64,000 nucleotides of DNA from Myotis daubentonii (taxonomy: Eukaryota > Chordata > Mammalia > Chiroptera > Vespertilionidae): NCBI RefSeq assembly GCF_963259705.1, contig NC_081850.1:33075799-33139798 (forward strand). The letters run 5' to 3'. The notes below the pieces were generated by a model. It was not told the origin of the DNA, did not search any database, and saw nothing but the letters and a program-made list of their open reading frames with translations. The translations under genes were made by a program, and so were the position numbers. This document shows positions 11,510-23,704 of this stretch, piece after piece; the stretch's first letter is position 1; every line of letters starts with the position of its first letter.

Positions 11510-11659
11510 CTCTAGGGAAATAACTATCAAACAACCAACGCATGGTACACAAGTAAACTATGCAAAAATAGAAATTATAGAAATACAGTGAAGGGGAAAA
11601 GCATATTTAGTGAAACAGTTTCACAAATGAGAGAATTTTAACTGGAAGTACAGTGATAA

Positions 11660-11906
11660 TAATAGTAGTAATAATAGGAGTGGTAAATCATTATAATAAT
11701 TCCTAAAACTGAAGGTGTGCTTAATGTGCCAGGCACTGGTCTTGAGAACTTTTCATGTATTAACTCAATTTTCACTACAACCCTAAGGAAAAAATACTAT
11801 AATTCTCCTCATTTTTCAGATGAGACTGAAGCCTTGCTCAATTATTCCACGTCTAGTAAGCATTGCAATAGGATACAGAACTGGGCCTTGGTGGAAAAAG
11901 TATGAA
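11660..11906 (+). mobile_element. MIR SINE
   Basis: The core reads TGTGCCAGGCACTGGTCTTG, then TGTATTAACTCAATTTTCAC and TCATTTTTCAGATGAGACTG, the standard MIR order. Ancient mammal-wide repeat. Confidence 0.85.
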
Positions 11907-12186
11907 AAAAGTGAATGAAAGTTAGAAGTTGGAAATAAGCACAGCTGCTATTAGAAAGTGTGAAAAGCAGCTTGCAAGTCAATAGCAGAGAATGCTTACA
12001 GAGGGTCCTTAGACAAAACACTGGATAAATAGGGTAAGGAATGATGATAGAGTATCTTGAAAGCAAGAAAAAGGAACTTAAATTTAATAGGTATAAAGTG
12101 GGAAGCTAGTGAAGAAATGGGGCAAGGGAACAACAACAATAAGGAGTAATAGAGTGATATTTTTATTTTTTGTTACCTCTCACCAA

Positions 12187-12417
12187 AGGATATTTTTTCT
12201 TTTTTTTTTTTCTTTTCTTTTTTTTTTTTTTTTTAGAGAGAATGGAAGGGAGGGGGAGAGACAGAGAGAAAGAAACATTGATGTGAGAGAGACACATACC
12301 CGGACGGGGACTGGGGGTCAAGCCTACAACTGAAGTACATGCCCTTGACTGGAATTGAACCTGGCACCCTTCAGTCCAAAGGTTGACGCTCTAACCACTG
12401 AGCAACTGGCTAGAGCT
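12187..12417 (-). mobile_element. Ves-related SINE with long poly-T
   Basis: The minus-strand element has its tail represented by an interrupted T run (12197-12233) and its head at CTCTAACCACTGAGCAACTGG. The flanks carry similar GTGA.ATTTTTATT sequences, an imperfect TSD. The plus-strand open frame here reads through the poly-T and is not a gene. Confidence 0.85.
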
Positions 12418-12419
12418 AT

Positions 12420-12984
12420 AGTGACATTTTTATTAAAGATAATTAGAAGGAAGAGATGCTGGATTCTGGGAGGTTGCTATGACTTTCAATATTCTAGGCT
12501 GAGGAAATGAGTCCTGGGATTCAGGTGGTAAAGTGAGGGAAGCAGAGTAGAGGGACAAAGAAATATGGACAGGAAATGTTGAATGGGTTAATATGAAAGA
12601 GATAGTTTTAAAATGATCCCTAATTTAAATCCTATATAACCAGGAGAGAAGGAAATCACAAAGGGATATAAAATAATAATTTTCATTTGAGGGATGTCGA
12701 GTATGAGGAGATGATCAAATATACTAGAAAACCAGTACTATGACTAGAATGACAAATGGGCAACAAGATTAGTTTTAAAATGAAAGAAATGAGCAGAAGC
12801 TATGAAGATAATGAATAGGAAAGGAACTATATTAAGCCATGATCAGTTGATACTAGCCTTGTATCAATAATGGTATCAATAATTTTGGTGGAGAGGGGAT
12901 CCATTAGTGACCAACATTTTAAAAATGCAGTTTTTCCATTAACTAAAAAATTTTTAAATCAGAAGAGCCAACCAAAAGATAAAG
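12420..12984. other. Unassigned sequence
   Basis: Purine-rich, non-coding sequence (repeated AGGAAG, GGGAAG and GGAAATG). No repeat family or gene was recognised. Confidence 0.3.
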
Positions 12985-13255
12985 CAGAGGTTCTCAAACT
13001 TTCTCCATTTAGGGAGTCCTCAGTCTTAGTAATTTTTTCATAGGAGCCCTAGGCCAAAAGAAATGCTTAAGCAGGTAGGTAGGTTCAAACCACCTAAGTA
13101 TTAATGTCCTTAAAACGTAGTGTTGGGCACTATACAACTTCTCAAACCTTGGAATTAAATCGGACATCACATTCTCCTTGCCTGTATCATTAATTTTCAT
13201 GCACTATTTGCTTTTTATCACAGCGACCTCTAGAAACACAACTTTGCAAAGACAT
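12985..13255. mobile_element. Possible hAT-Charlie-type MITE
   Basis: The left end CAGAGGTTCTCAAACTTTCT, followed by text resembling 'GGAGCCCTAGGCC', suggests a hAT MITE of the 'GGTTCTCAAACT' type. The matching right end is not clear, so the right border is approximate. Confidence 0.35.
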
Positions 13256-13689
13256 GGCATTGTAGAAAGGAATGTGTTAATTTAATGTTAAAACTATGAA
13301 CTACCTCAAACAAATAGTTCAGGCCTGAGTTCACTGGTACTGTGGGGCACCTCACTCAGCGCACAATTTGGGAAACTGGGAGCAAAGGGAAGGGGCCTAA
13401 AAAGAGACCAAAAAAATGCAATGTGGGAGGAGCAAAAGGAAGTTCTTAGCATAATTAACCACAAGAGGGCAGCACATAGCTGGTGGGGACAGCACAATGT
13501 GGGAGGGGGTGTCAAGGAGATGAGTACAATCTTTCCATAAAGAGATTATAAAATCCCTATACCAGTAAGACCCAAAAGTCCTTTTTGTCCTTTTACTAAA
13601 GAGGAAACAATACTGGTCACTGGCAGATCACCTTATGCAGAGTCATTCTGTCCTTCCCTGAGTCTCCTTGGCCTGTCCAGCCATGATAG

Positions 13690-13845
13690 CAGCCAAGACT
13701 TTTATAGTAACCAAGCAATGTTCTACTTTGCATACATATTCTTATTCAATCTTCACAACAACCATAAGAAAAGTGAAGCTCAATGAGATTTTAAGTAACA
13801 CAACACCAGGATTCAACTCAGACCTGACTTCAAAGCCAACGCTGT
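13690..13845 (+). mobile_element. MIR SINE
   Basis: A diverged MIR. It reads AATCTTCACAACAACCATAA, then AAGTGAAGCTCAATGAGATT and AGTAACACAACACC, in the MIR order. Confidence 0.7.
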
Positions 13846-15139
13846 TTCCTATTCTGCCATCTTTCAGCAATACGGCCAGGTGAAGGTAGAGAAAAGATAT
13901 CAGTTCCCATCCCATACCTGAGACACTGTCTCAAATCAAACAATGGTCCTTCAATATCCCCCCCCCCCTACTATTCCTTAAATAGCCTCTAAAAAAAAAC
14001 ACTATAAACTCCAAACACAGGTCATTCTACTAGAGCAAAAACAAGCATCATATGCTTATATAGTGGAACTTTCCTATACAAGTAAATACATGTACTATTA
14101 AGGCGAGTATTGGACACATCCAGTTTGCAGATATGTTTGTTATACACTAACACATATGTACGTATACAAGCAAATGATTCTTGCACTTTAAGTGGCAAAA
14201 AGGTGAAGAGGGTGGGGAGAGGGAGACCAAAGATTGATTATCCACCTTCAAATCTGCTGGGTGTGGTATCAGAATATTTGCAGTAGCCCAACAACTCAGT
14301 AAGACAAATCTATTATGAAACCAAAAGCAATCGTCACCTCTCTTATTCCCACTTCTTGTTTCCTTCTCCACATTTCTCCTTCCCACTATGCATGGCACGC
14401 CTTAGCTGCTTCATTCAGAAAGAAAGAAAAGAGTTTCTCCTGTCAGATTAATAACCACCGGAAAGCAAACGGGGTAAATTCAACCGACACAGCAAACTTA
14501 GGCAGATAAAACCATCACAGGAAGCATTCAATGTGGCAGCAGAAACCCCAGCAAGGGCGGCTAACGTGATCTCTCAATAGGTATCTCTCAGTCCTAGAAA
14601 ATGTTCCTCTTTGAAAGATCAAGACTCTCTGGCTGCTCGAAGAGAAAGAGTAACTGACAATGTGTTGTTGTTTTTTCTGCAAAGCCACGTTTATTTGTAT
14701 AGTCAGCGGAGAAAGAAACAATGAATGCTTCTTAAAGGATCCCAGAACAACAATAAACACCCCCCTCCCGCCCCCCTTCCCCAGCATACCCTCCCAGACC
14801 AACGTTAAAAGTTGAGCTCTGCCATTTTCAGAGGAGCAAGAAGCCACGACCCTGCTGCCGGTCTACACACGCTCCCCACCTTCCGACCCTCGCACTCGCG
14901 GCTCGCGACACCCTCACCTTTCCAGCCGCCAAGATCGCATACCCACCTTCGCGGGAAGGGGAGGAAGGGCCTCTTGTTCTGCAGAAGGAAAACAGTTCAC
15001 ATCTTGTTCCCTTGCCTGTTTCTGAAACCTAAAAAAAAAAAAAGAAAAGAAAAGAAGAAGTTACTACCGCAGAAATCCAGGGGAAATGCTCGTTTCTTCT
15101 CTAGGCTGTTTGGGTGTCTGGAAGATTTTAAAGAGGGGT
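13846..15139. other. Sequence left of the CpG island
   Basis: Mostly unassigned. C+G content climbs from about 14.75 kb. On the minus strand, possible splice donors read AAAG|GTGAGG near 14915 and GAAG|GTGGGT near 14950. They would suit a leftward gene starting in the island, but no coding exon is recognisable. Confidence 0.35.
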
Positions 15140-16370
15140 AGTGGGCGGTGGGGATCGGGCGCACATGGATGCAAAGAGCAACAGCAAAACACTCCGTCGT
15201 TTCCCCGAGAGGACGGTTTTCCTTGCTGTCAAGTTCACTGCCACAAGCGGTGGGGGGGAAGCGGGGACCCGGAGGTGGGAGGATTGGTGGAGAGGCTAGG
15301 GCTGTCCCCCACCCGGGGAGCAGACGGCAATGACACCCACCCGCTGCTCGGACCGGGCGACGAGGACGCGCCCCCAGACCCCAGGCTGCTCCTACCGGGC
15401 GCCTCCGGCCGGCCGAGGTCTGCGAAGCCCCCGCAGCGGGCACGGGTTCGGGTCCGAGCGTCCGCCAGGCTGGGACCTCCGGATCCCTCCCGAGCGACTG
15501 CGGCTCCCGCTCACATCCCTCGCCGGCGAGGACCCGGCCTCTCCCTGCGCCGCGGCACCAGCTCTAGGTCCGGGCCCCACAGCCGGGCAGCGGAGGCGGC
15601 GGCGCGAACTCCAGAGCGAGCGGTTCGCCTGCCCAGCGGTCAGCGCCCCGGGAGGCCGTTAGCTGCAGGCGCGGCTGCCCCCCTCGGCTCCTCTGCCTCT
15701 ACTTCCTGCACCCACACCACTCAGCAACGGCAGCCGGGAAGCCCGGCACCGCCGTCGTCTCCACCCTCCCCCGGGCCACCCGGTGTCTTCAGAACCGCAG
15801 GCGACACTCGGATCCAGGGCCTTCGGTCAGGCAGCCGACTAGCCGCGGACTGAGGCCGGGCCGGAGCCGGGCGGGGGCGGGCGGGAGCCCGGCCGGGGGC
15901 GCGCGCGGGGCCTGGGGCGCGCGCCTGCACTGCGCGTGCGCCGCTCCCCGGAGGCCGCGCGTCTCCCGGTGCGCGCGCGCCGCGGGGCCGAGGCCTCCCG
16001 TGGCGCGCGCGGAGATTCCCGGGAAGGCCCCTGGGCCCGAGCGGGCGGAGAAGCTGAGCTGGCGGTGGGGGCTCGCGGACGGCCCTCCCCAAGATGGGCG
16101 TGTGTGTGGCCGCGACCGCAGCGGAGGCGGCTGGGAATGAGTCAGCCGGACCGGGAAGGCACCGCCTGCGCGCAGCCCGGCACCGCGCAGACTTTCCCCG
16201 CCCGCGCACTGTTGTCTTCTTTCTGCCTCTGCTTCCACGTTCCGGGTGCTGCAGACCCGCGCTTCCCCGGTCTTGGCCTCAGGACCGAGGGGAAGTGGCG
16301 CCGGGGGTTTGGCGCAGCGTGCTCAGCCGCGCCGTTTCTCGCCAGTGCAATCCCGAGGGCCTGACTCCAA
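15140..16370. promoter_or_regulatory. CpG island, probable promoter / first exon
   Basis: About 1.2 kb of very GC- and CpG-rich DNA stands alone in an AT-rich window, which in mammals usually marks a housekeeping-type promoter. Seen motifs are an NRF1-like TGCGCGTGCGCC (15931-15942), AAGATGG resembling a YY1 site (16091-16097), a TGAGTCAGC AP-1/MARE-like site (16138-16146), and an ETS-like GGAAGTG near 16291. Open frames run on both strands (for example 15086-15853 plus and 15721-16209 minus). They are Pro/Arg/Ala-rich, overlap one another and match no family I know, so they look compositional. The gene and direction of transcription cannot be told from this window. Confidence 0.75.
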
Positions 16371-16492
16371 CTCGTACCTCTGCTGGGCAGTAGTGCGGGT
16401 GGGGTGAAGCTCCCAGCTGCCTGCAGACTGACCACGAGGCCTGGGCGATTGAGTAGAAACAACTTCCACCATCCCAAAGAGCTTCCTTCATC

Positions 16493-16560
16493 CATTCAAC
16501 AAATATTTACAGAGCACCTACTAGGTTCCCCAGGGGGTGCTATGTGAATACTAATTAACT
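16493..16560 (+). mobile_element. L2/MIR-like fragment
   Basis: The string ATTCAACAAATATTTACAGA, followed by GCACCTACTAGGTTCC, matches the widely shared 3' motif of L2/MIR elements. It sits at the edge of the CpG island. Confidence 0.55.
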
Positions 16561-17375
16561 GCATATGCCTTGCGTGCTGAAGCTAGTATTCTGATATAGT
16601 GACCCCAAAAAATGCCTTAAATGTATAATGTGCAAGTGTATAATTGCCACTAAAAATAATAATAATACTGCAAAGTGAAGGAGTAGAAAGTGAGCAGTCT
16701 GTGTGCTATTTCAGTGAGGGTGGTCAGGAAAGACCTCCCAGAGTAACTGACATTCCCGCAGAGATCTGAGGCAGGAGAACGGGCCAGTCCTGTGATTATC
16801 TTGGAAAAGCGTTCCAGGCAGAAGGGCTAGCAAAGAGGCAAAGACCCCCAGAAGGGAATGTGCTTGGCAAGCAAGGACCAGGAAAGAGGTCACTGTGACT
16901 GGAGGACAGTGATGGAGCGGGCAGTGGTAAGAGGTGAGGCCAAAGAAGTAGCCTTTAAGCAACTGTGTAGGGCCTTTTTCACTTACTATTAGCCCTTTTC
17001 TTTTCTGTCAAGTTGAAGGAATTGATGCATTTATAGACCCTGTTTCTCCATACACAAATGATGCTGCCATTCAGGTTTAGCTTGTATTTAATGGTTTCTT
17101 GAAATAAACCTCACCACAGCAACTCCTGCATTTCTTCTTACTTAAGACCCATTGCAAAAGGTCTTTGAGCAAATGATAGCAGGAGAGAAAATGACTTGTA
17201 TTCACACTGACTTCTTTAAAGTAAATAATGAACTAAGGTCCTTTTTTCTCATAAAAGAAAGAGATTATAGGGGAATTGCATTCCTATGCTGCACTATTGT
17301 GATTTACACAATATTCGGTGTTTATCATCCACAGCTCCCCCAAACCCTTGGAATTTCCTAAGTGTCGAGAGTGAT
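16561..17375. other. Unassigned sequence
   Basis: Non-coding. The run AGTGAGGGTGGTCAGGAAAG to AGAAGGGAATGTGC (about 16715-16865) resembles old mammalian LINE/LTR-derived text, but I cannot assign it. Confidence 0.3.
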
Positions 17376-17379
17376 CAAG

Positions 17380-18170
17380 GTATCTTTTGTTATATTAATA
17401 AGGTGACTTTTGGACCCAAACCAGGGGTTGGATCTGGTTGCCAAGAGAACCAAACAAATGATTAGAGGTAACTTTGAGTCCCATCTACCCCATTTTGGGA
17501 TAAGGGAAAGGAGCTGGAAATTAAATTCAGTGCCAGTGGTCAATGACTCATTCAATCATGACTGTGTAATGAAGCCTCCATAAAAACCCAGGAAGACAGC
17601 TTTTCCTTTTTCAGAGAACTCTCAGGCTGGGGAACTAGACTACTTCCATGCGAGTGCTGCCTTGTAGGGGCCCCAAGCTCCACACGGGCAGGAGCTCCTT
17701 TGTTCAGGACCTTGCCCTAGGTGTCTCTTCGTCTGGTTGTAGGCTTTCATATCCTTTTCTAATAAACTGATAATCTAGTCAGTAAAATGTTTCTCTGAGT
17801 TCTGTGAGCCATTCTAGCAAATTAATCAAGCCCAAGGAGGGGGTTGTGGGAATCTCTGATATATAGTCAGTGAGTCAGAAGTATAAGTAACAACTTGAGA
17901 TTAGCATTCTAAATTGGATGGTCTTTGGAACCTCCAATCTATAGTCAGTTGGTCAGAGGCACAGATAAGAGCCTGGGCTTGCTGTTGGCACCTAAAGTGT
18001 GTGTGTGTGGGGGGGGGGGGGGGGAGGCGGGGCGTGTGGGGAGGTTTGTAGGTCTCACCCCTTACCCTGTGGAATCTGATGCTCCCGGTAGATAGTGTCA
18101 GAATTAAGCTGAATTCTTGGACACCCAGCTGGTGTCTGAGCAAGAACTGTTTGTTGGTATGAGAGGAGCC
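17380..18170 (+). mobile_element. Ancient endogenous retroviral LTR
   Basis: The order of signals is that of an LTR: a CCTCCATAAAAACCCAGGAA TATA-like region (17576-17595), TAATAAACTGATAATCTAGT as polyadenylation region (17760-17779), then R/U5-like text GAGCCATTCTAGCAAATTAA, AAGGAGGGGGTTGTGGGAAT and GGACACCCAGCTGGTGTCTG. No internal viral genes are attached, so it is a solo LTR. It is interrupted by a GT/G-rich run (17998-18030). The family name was not resolved. Confidence 0.65.
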
Positions 18171-19285
18171 ATGATAGAATTGGGTCTGGAAACCCTGTTC
18201 ATATGGCTACTGTCTTACACACAAAATATGCTGCAGAGTCCCTTTTTTCATTTCTTAAAAAAAAAGGAAATGTAAGTTGTGAATCAAACGGCAGAGCTAA
18301 AATCTGCTTAGACTATTAAGGCTGAAATTATAAGCAGCAACCATCATGAGAGTTCTCTTTTCCTGCAAACAAAAACTATGACTGTAGTAGAAACTAGAAC
18401 ACAGGCCCACACAAAAGAAGATAAAGTGCGGAATGTGGCTTTAATGTCAGGGTTAAAATGAAAAGCATCTGAGCTGTGGAAATAGAAACATTCTCTTTTG
18501 TGAGAGGAAAAAAAAATGTCTGTTTTAGAACTCTGAAAAAGTGCAGATACATTCATTGTAGATAAGTGATGTTTCTGTATTTTGCAATGATGTATTTATT
18601 CAACCAGGCATGGTATCTGTTACTGTCCACTGCCTGTTTGCAAGAAAAAGCCATTTGGCACTACTGAATATGTATTAAGGGTTTCCTGTGGGGAAATGGA
18701 TTATTTCTTATATTAGAGATTTGGATTGGAAGACAGGTGGACAAGGGAAATATATATTCATAGGCTTATCCGATTGAGAGATCAATATACCTATGCAGAG
18801 CGATAAAATTACTTGCTTAGTGTCTGTCATTCAGAGAGTGAAAGCCTCTCTTCTCACTAAAATATTAGGACTTTAAGCTAATACTGCCCTGGAAGGTTTA
18901 GCTCTTTTCACTTGTAGAGAATTTTTTAGCTCTTTACGTGATCCCTAGTAGCTAGAAATTTTCTCCCAGGGCAAACATTTCAGAAAGTCTGCTCTATTCT
19001 TTGATAAAGACAAAAGAGTACAATAAAAAAATTGACCAAGTCTTTCACAACCTTCTTTTACACAATATGGAGAAACAAGAAATGTGGGTTGAATGACAAC
19101 ACATTTAGATTCAAAACTGATTGTGTGGCCCATTTCTAAAAATAAAAATTAGCAGGTAATTAATTGTCAACTATGGGGAAGTATGTAGTGTATGCAGCAA
19201 AATTCTGTCCTTCCACTGCAGCAGGACCTGGCAGCACTGGTGCTTGACTGCCCTTCCCCACACCCATACCAACAAAAAAACTGTG
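18171..19285. other. Unassigned sequence
   Basis: AT-rich, no gene recognised. The minus-strand open frames at 18344-18556 and 18945-19133 have no recognisable motif and lie in AT-rich DNA. Confidence 0.3.
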
Positions 19286-19289
19286 ACCA

Positions 19290-19564
19290 GCCCTGGCCAA
19301 GTGGCTCAGTTGGTTGGGGTGGCATCCCATACACCAAAAAGGTACAGGTTCTATTCCTAATCAGGACACATGCCTAGGTTTCGGGTGTTCAATCCCTAGT
19401 CAGAGTGTGTACAGGAAGCAAGCAATCCATGTTTCCCTCTCACATCGATGTTTCTCTCTCTCTCTCCCCTCTATCCCAATTTCTATTTCTATCTCTATCT
19501 CCCCTTCCCTTCTCTTTAAAATTAATGAACATATCCTCAGGTGATTTAAACACACACACACACA

Positions 19565-19606
<42 letters not shown>
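19290..19606 (+). mobile_element. Ves-related SINE with AC and TAAA repeat tail
   Basis: The head reads CAGCCCTGGCCAAGTGGCTC with the variant GTTGGTTGGGGTGGCATCCC, an older SINE subfamily. The body ends in CTATTTCTATCTCTATC and is followed by (AC)n (19551-19564) and (AAAT)n (about 19565-19606), probably expanded from its tail. Confidence 0.85.
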
Positions 19607-19607
<1 letters not shown>

Positions 19608-19684
19608 CCTGTGATCATATGTGTGAGCCAGAACCTTGGCTTCTATCTCTTTTGAAAGTTCTTAGGTAGTTTTAGTCTAAGTGC

Positions 19685-19925
19685 CCATCAGCAGATGAAT
19701 GGATTTAAAAAACTGTGGTACATCTACACAATGGAATACTACGTTGCTCTAAAAAAGAAGGAACTCTTACCATTTGCAACAGCATGAATGGGCTTGGAGA
19801 GCATTATGTTAAGTGAAATAAGCCAGTTGGAGAAAGATAAATATGGTCTCACTCATTTTCAGAATATAATGAACAGCATAAACTGATGAACAAAAATAGA
19901 GCCAGAGGAAAAAAAATATTTTAGA
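19685..19925 (+). mobile_element. L1 3'-part fragment
   Basis: This matches the L1 ORF2 C-terminal region (CATCAGCAGATGAATGGATT, TACACAATGGAATACTACG, GTTAAGTGAAATAAGCCAGT). The same region recurs in the younger L1 end about 700 bp downstream. It is degraded. Confidence 0.8.
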
Positions 19926-20218
19926 ACATTATAGAAATAATCCTGTCATTTGCAGATTTTTAATATTTCCTACAACTTTTGTGATATTATACTATGTTAG
20001 TGCAGTTTTGGTAATATTATATTTAAAATATTTTTTCTTGAAATATTAATGTTTATTGCATGGAAATGGCTAATTATTGTGTATCTACAATCTGGTAATA
20101 GATTTATTTTGTATATTGTGAAAAAGAAAAAAAAGTTTAAAAAAAAAGAAAGTTTGTAGGTAGTTTTGATAAAAAGCCAAGGTTGAAAATCCAGGGTAAA
20201 GGATTCAAGAACTTAAGC

Positions 20219-20895
20219 TTGCCACTATGGAAGACAGTATGGAGTTTCCTCAGAAAGTTAAAAATGGAACTCTCATTTGTCCCAGTTATCCCACTTCTAG
20301 GAATATATCCCAAGAAACACCAATCAGAAAGGATATATGCATCCCTATGTTCATAGCAGCACAATTTACCATAGCTAAGATTTGGAAACAGCCTAATCCA
20401 ATCAGCAGATGAATGGATTAGAAAACTGTGGTACATCTACACAATGGAATACTATGCTGCTATAAAAAAAGAAGGAACTCTTACCATTTGCAACAGCATG
20501 GATGGAACTGGAGAGCATTATGCTAAGTGAAATAAGCCAGTCAATGAAAGAAAAATACCACATGATCTCACTCATTTATGGATAATAAAGACCATTATAA
20601 ACTGATGAACAAAAAGAGATACAGAAGCAGATCAGCATTGAACAGACTGTCAAACTACAGCGGGAAGCCTGGGGAGGGTTAGGAGGGGGGGTAAGAGATC
20701 AACCGAAGGACTTGTATGCATGCATGTAAGCATAACCAATGGACACAAGACACTGGGGGGTAGGGGAGGCCAGGGGAATGTCAAGGAGGAAAAGAAAAAA
20801 AGGAGACATATGTAATACTCTTTGTAATACTTTAAGCAATAAAAAAAATGGAAAAAAAATAGTAAACAAACAAAAAAAGAGTGAAAAAAAAAAAA
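20219..20895 (+). mobile_element. Truncated L1 with 3' UTR and poly-A
   Basis: A 5'-truncated plus-strand L1. It has an ORF2 C-terminal part from 20219 (CTATGGAAGACAGTATGGAG), then a G-rich bat-type 3' UTR with CTACAGCGGGAAGCCTGGGG, CATGCATGTAAGCATAACC and CACTGGGGGGTAGGGGAGG. It ends in AATAAAAAAAATGG and A-rich DNA. The same 3' UTR recurs at 32456-32770. Confidence 0.88.
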
Positions 20896-20919
20896 AGAAC
20901 TTAAGCTTGAGAGTCTGGC

Positions 20920-21095
20920 CCACCCAGGTTTGAATCACAGCTTTCACTAAGGAACTCGTTTAGATTTTCTAAACTTCCATTTCCTTATGAGTATAATGGG
21001 GATAATACTATCTTCCTTGAAGAGTTGTTTTGAAGATTAGTTGAAAAAAGTATTTTTAAACCCTTAGCACAGCTATTAAATGCCTATTATGGTTG
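20920..21095 (-). mobile_element. MIR SINE
   Basis: GTTTGAATCACAGCTTTCAC, then CTTCCATTTCCTTATGAGTA and AATGGGGATAATACTATC follow the reverse-strand MIR consensus order. Confidence 0.75.
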
Positions 21096-21686
21096 TTGTA
21101 GGGACAATTTACAGATATCACCAAGCTGGGAGGTATAAGAAATATGTTGAATTTTCTTCATAATCTTGAAGGATTTGTCACAATTTATTTCATTAACATA
21201 ACTGTGGGCTGGCATGATTCTAGGGCTGAGTTGTAATAGAGATAAATGCCAATACCTCCATTTGGATTTGAAAAAATAAAGCTATGCCATTAAGTGATGA
21301 AATAATAAAAACAGTATTAAGAGGAGCATAAATGTGAGAGCAAAAAAGATATAGGAGAGTCCATGAAAGGGGAAACAGGCCCAAGCAAAGGGCTGGGGTA
21401 GATCCTGTGGTTAGCTTCTTTCCACGATAGGGAAGATGTACTTTTCTGAAGGCAGAAAGGAAGTAGCTATGAAGAGAGGCTGATTTATCCCAGGTCTAGT
21501 GGTATAAGGCAAAGGTAGGGCTATGAATCAGGGAGACAGGCAACAATGTTTTTTACTTTGAATCATTGAGATATTTTAGGATTATTCATGTCAAAGTTTG
21601 GTTGAAAATAAAGTTGTTTCTTCACTATACTTGTCTGCTATACTCCTATAGCAGCCAGGGACACTTGGTCTCATACATGTGTTAAT

Positions 21687-21688
<2 letters not shown>
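21096..21688. other. Unassigned sequence
   Basis: No gene or family recognised. The segment ends at a CA microsatellite. Confidence 0.3.

Positions 21689-21734
<46 letters not shown>
21689..21734. repeat. (CA)n microsatellite
   Basis: About 23 uninterrupted CA units, a likely length-variable marker. Confidence 0.97.
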
Positions 21735-21735
<1 letters not shown>

Positions 21736-22079
21736 AATTTGGTTGAATATGGCAAAAAAAATTTTCCAAAACCTCCTCAGCACTTCAGACTAACTGTGTC
21801 TCTGTATCAATCCTCTCACTCTTCCTTATAGTCCCCAAGAAAAATGTGTTCCTGGCAAACGGGTCCCCCCTTCCCTTGAGATGACCAGGTAAGTTTAACT
21901 TGGTGCATGAAAACCCATTGTCCCCCTATGTAAGCCAGGAATTAATAACCTCCCTTAGGTGAGGATAATCACATTATGCAAAATTTTGATTATAATTATG
22001 CTCTATTTTACAAAATTGGTTAACTGAAACAGAGGTAAAGTTAACAACTCACTAAAAATATTTTTCTTTGTAAAAGGAT

Positions 22080-22180
22080 TCAGCAGGGGGCAGGGGCAGG
22101 CTGGAGGAGGTTAATGGGGGGAGGGGAAAGGGAACATATGTAATACTCTCAACAATAAAGATATATTTTTTTAAATAAAA
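22080..22180 (+). mobile_element. HAL1/L1 3'-end fragment
   Basis: The tail GGGGGGAGGGGAAAGGGAAC, then ATATGTAATACTCTCAACAATAAAGATAT, closely resembles the 3' end of the intact HAL1 at 58240-58305 (ACAAATGTAATAATCTGAAC, AATAAAGAT). It is a short 5'-truncated copy. Confidence 0.75.
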
Positions 22181-23467
22181 TAAATAGATTCATACCAAGA
22201 TTCACTCTTAAATATAAAAATCCCCCTGGCATAATTGTTAGTTACAGAGCATTAATTCCTGAGTCCTTATTTAGATTAAGGATTGTGTCCCCTTCACCCA
22301 GGGTAGCCTGCGGAGTCTAGCCCCTACATTCTTGTTTGTGACCCAGCCCCCACACCTTTGATTGCACCAAGAGTTGTCACCTGACTAAGCCGGTTGTTCA
22401 GACTTCTTTTCACTTAAAGTTGTCATGCTCTAAAGTTAACCACTGTGAGGTTGTCATCTTTATCAAGTATATGGAGTTGCACGGAAAGCTGATATGCTGT
22501 AAGAGAAAAGAATGACAGAAGCGAGAAAAAGAGAAAGCATGCACCAGGAATAGTCCTCATAGCTTTTTAGTTTCCTCTTCCTTATAAGGCCCAAAGAAAC
22601 TTCCTGTATCTGGTATCTTGAAAATACTTCCTTATGAAAGTGTTTCTCCTTTTTACTTATGCTGGGTCTAGCAGTGTTCAGAGTTCTTGCAATAAAATAA
22701 CCCAGAGAAAGACAGCTATTATTGTACACTGGTAAAAAGAAAGGAAAAAAATTACTCTCTCAGATAACAACAGGGAAAATGTATGCCTTTTAAAAATCCA
22801 ATTTACCCACAAACTTTGAAAGTCACTCTTCAATCATAAAGCCAAGCATAACTATGTAAGTATTTGTCACAATTGAAGATACTACACAAACCCATAGGTT
22901 AGTTATCGTTGAGCACAATGGATACCTCCTACAAGGAAATTTCCCTCACCCTCCTCTTCCCAACCGTCACCCCCCTCACCACTGTTCAGTTTTCTTTTCT
23001 CGCTCACTTCACTCTACTTCCTCTGTAACTTAATTTTGTGGATCTTCTGGGCTGTAGCTACAGTAATTGCTTGGTGACTCCACCCTAGTATACTACTGAC
23101 CAAAGCAAAATTCCAATTTGATATTAAAGTCTCATAAACATAAATCATTTAAATACTGTGTATTTCAGTTTTACCTATGAAATACACAGCTGGACCAGAA
23201 AATGCTGTAAGAAACAGTTCTCAATTTTTTATTTCTGTTCCTACCTGGCTACATACACCCAATGTCTATAATTTCTCCTTCGTTAGGCCTTTGTTCCCTT
23301 CTCCTTGTTTTTTCCTCGATACCTCCTTTCTCCTAAGGTTTTGAGGCTGTACCTTTTTTCCCCTTACAAGTGAGTAAAACGGGAACCAATGAATAAGAGA
23401 AGAGGTCTAGAAAACATTTATAGGCAAAAGAGATTGGTTTTCTTCCTAGTGCTTAAAATACTTTTTA
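22181..23467. other. Unassigned sequence
   Basis: No host exon or named family recognised. A minus-strand open frame at 22463-22729 (88 codons) has no recognisable domain. The Pro-like stretch near 22950 is simple C-rich sequence. Confidence 0.3.
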
Positions 23468-23501
23468 ATACATTTTTCTTGATTTCAGAGAGGGAGGGAG
23501 G

Positions 23502-23554
<53 letters not shown>

Positions 23555-23704
23555 TCAATGATGAGAAGCATTGATTGGCTACTTGCTGCACACCCCACAC
23601 TGGGGATTGAACCCACAACCCTGGTATGTGCCCTAAATGGGAATTGAATCGTGACCTACTGGTTCATACGTTGATGTTCAACCACTGAGCCACAGCATCC
23701 AGGC
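23468..23704 (-). mobile_element. Ves-related SINE with expanded (GA)n
   Basis: The head lies at 23660-23704 (ACCACTGAGCCACAGCATCC) and the tail at about 23468. The polypyrimidine segment has expanded to an uninterrupted (GA)n run at about 23500-23551. Open frames here encode Arg-Glu or Leu-Ser repeats from this run and are not genes. Confidence 0.85.

Noticed and set aside
15086..15853. Long open frames on both strands of the CpG island (up to 255 codons)
   Set aside because: They overlap each other in several frames, are Pro/Arg/Ala/Gly-rich and match no family I know. GC-rich DNA has few stop codons, so such frames are expected by chance.
17380..18170. A complete endogenous retrovirus
   Set aside because: Only an LTR-like block is visible; no internal gag, pol or env-type frames adjoin it.
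19685..20600. Tandem duplication of an L1 segment
   Set aside because: The two copies differ in divergence, and the second has a continuous 3' UTR and tail. Two independent truncated L1 insertions explain them better.
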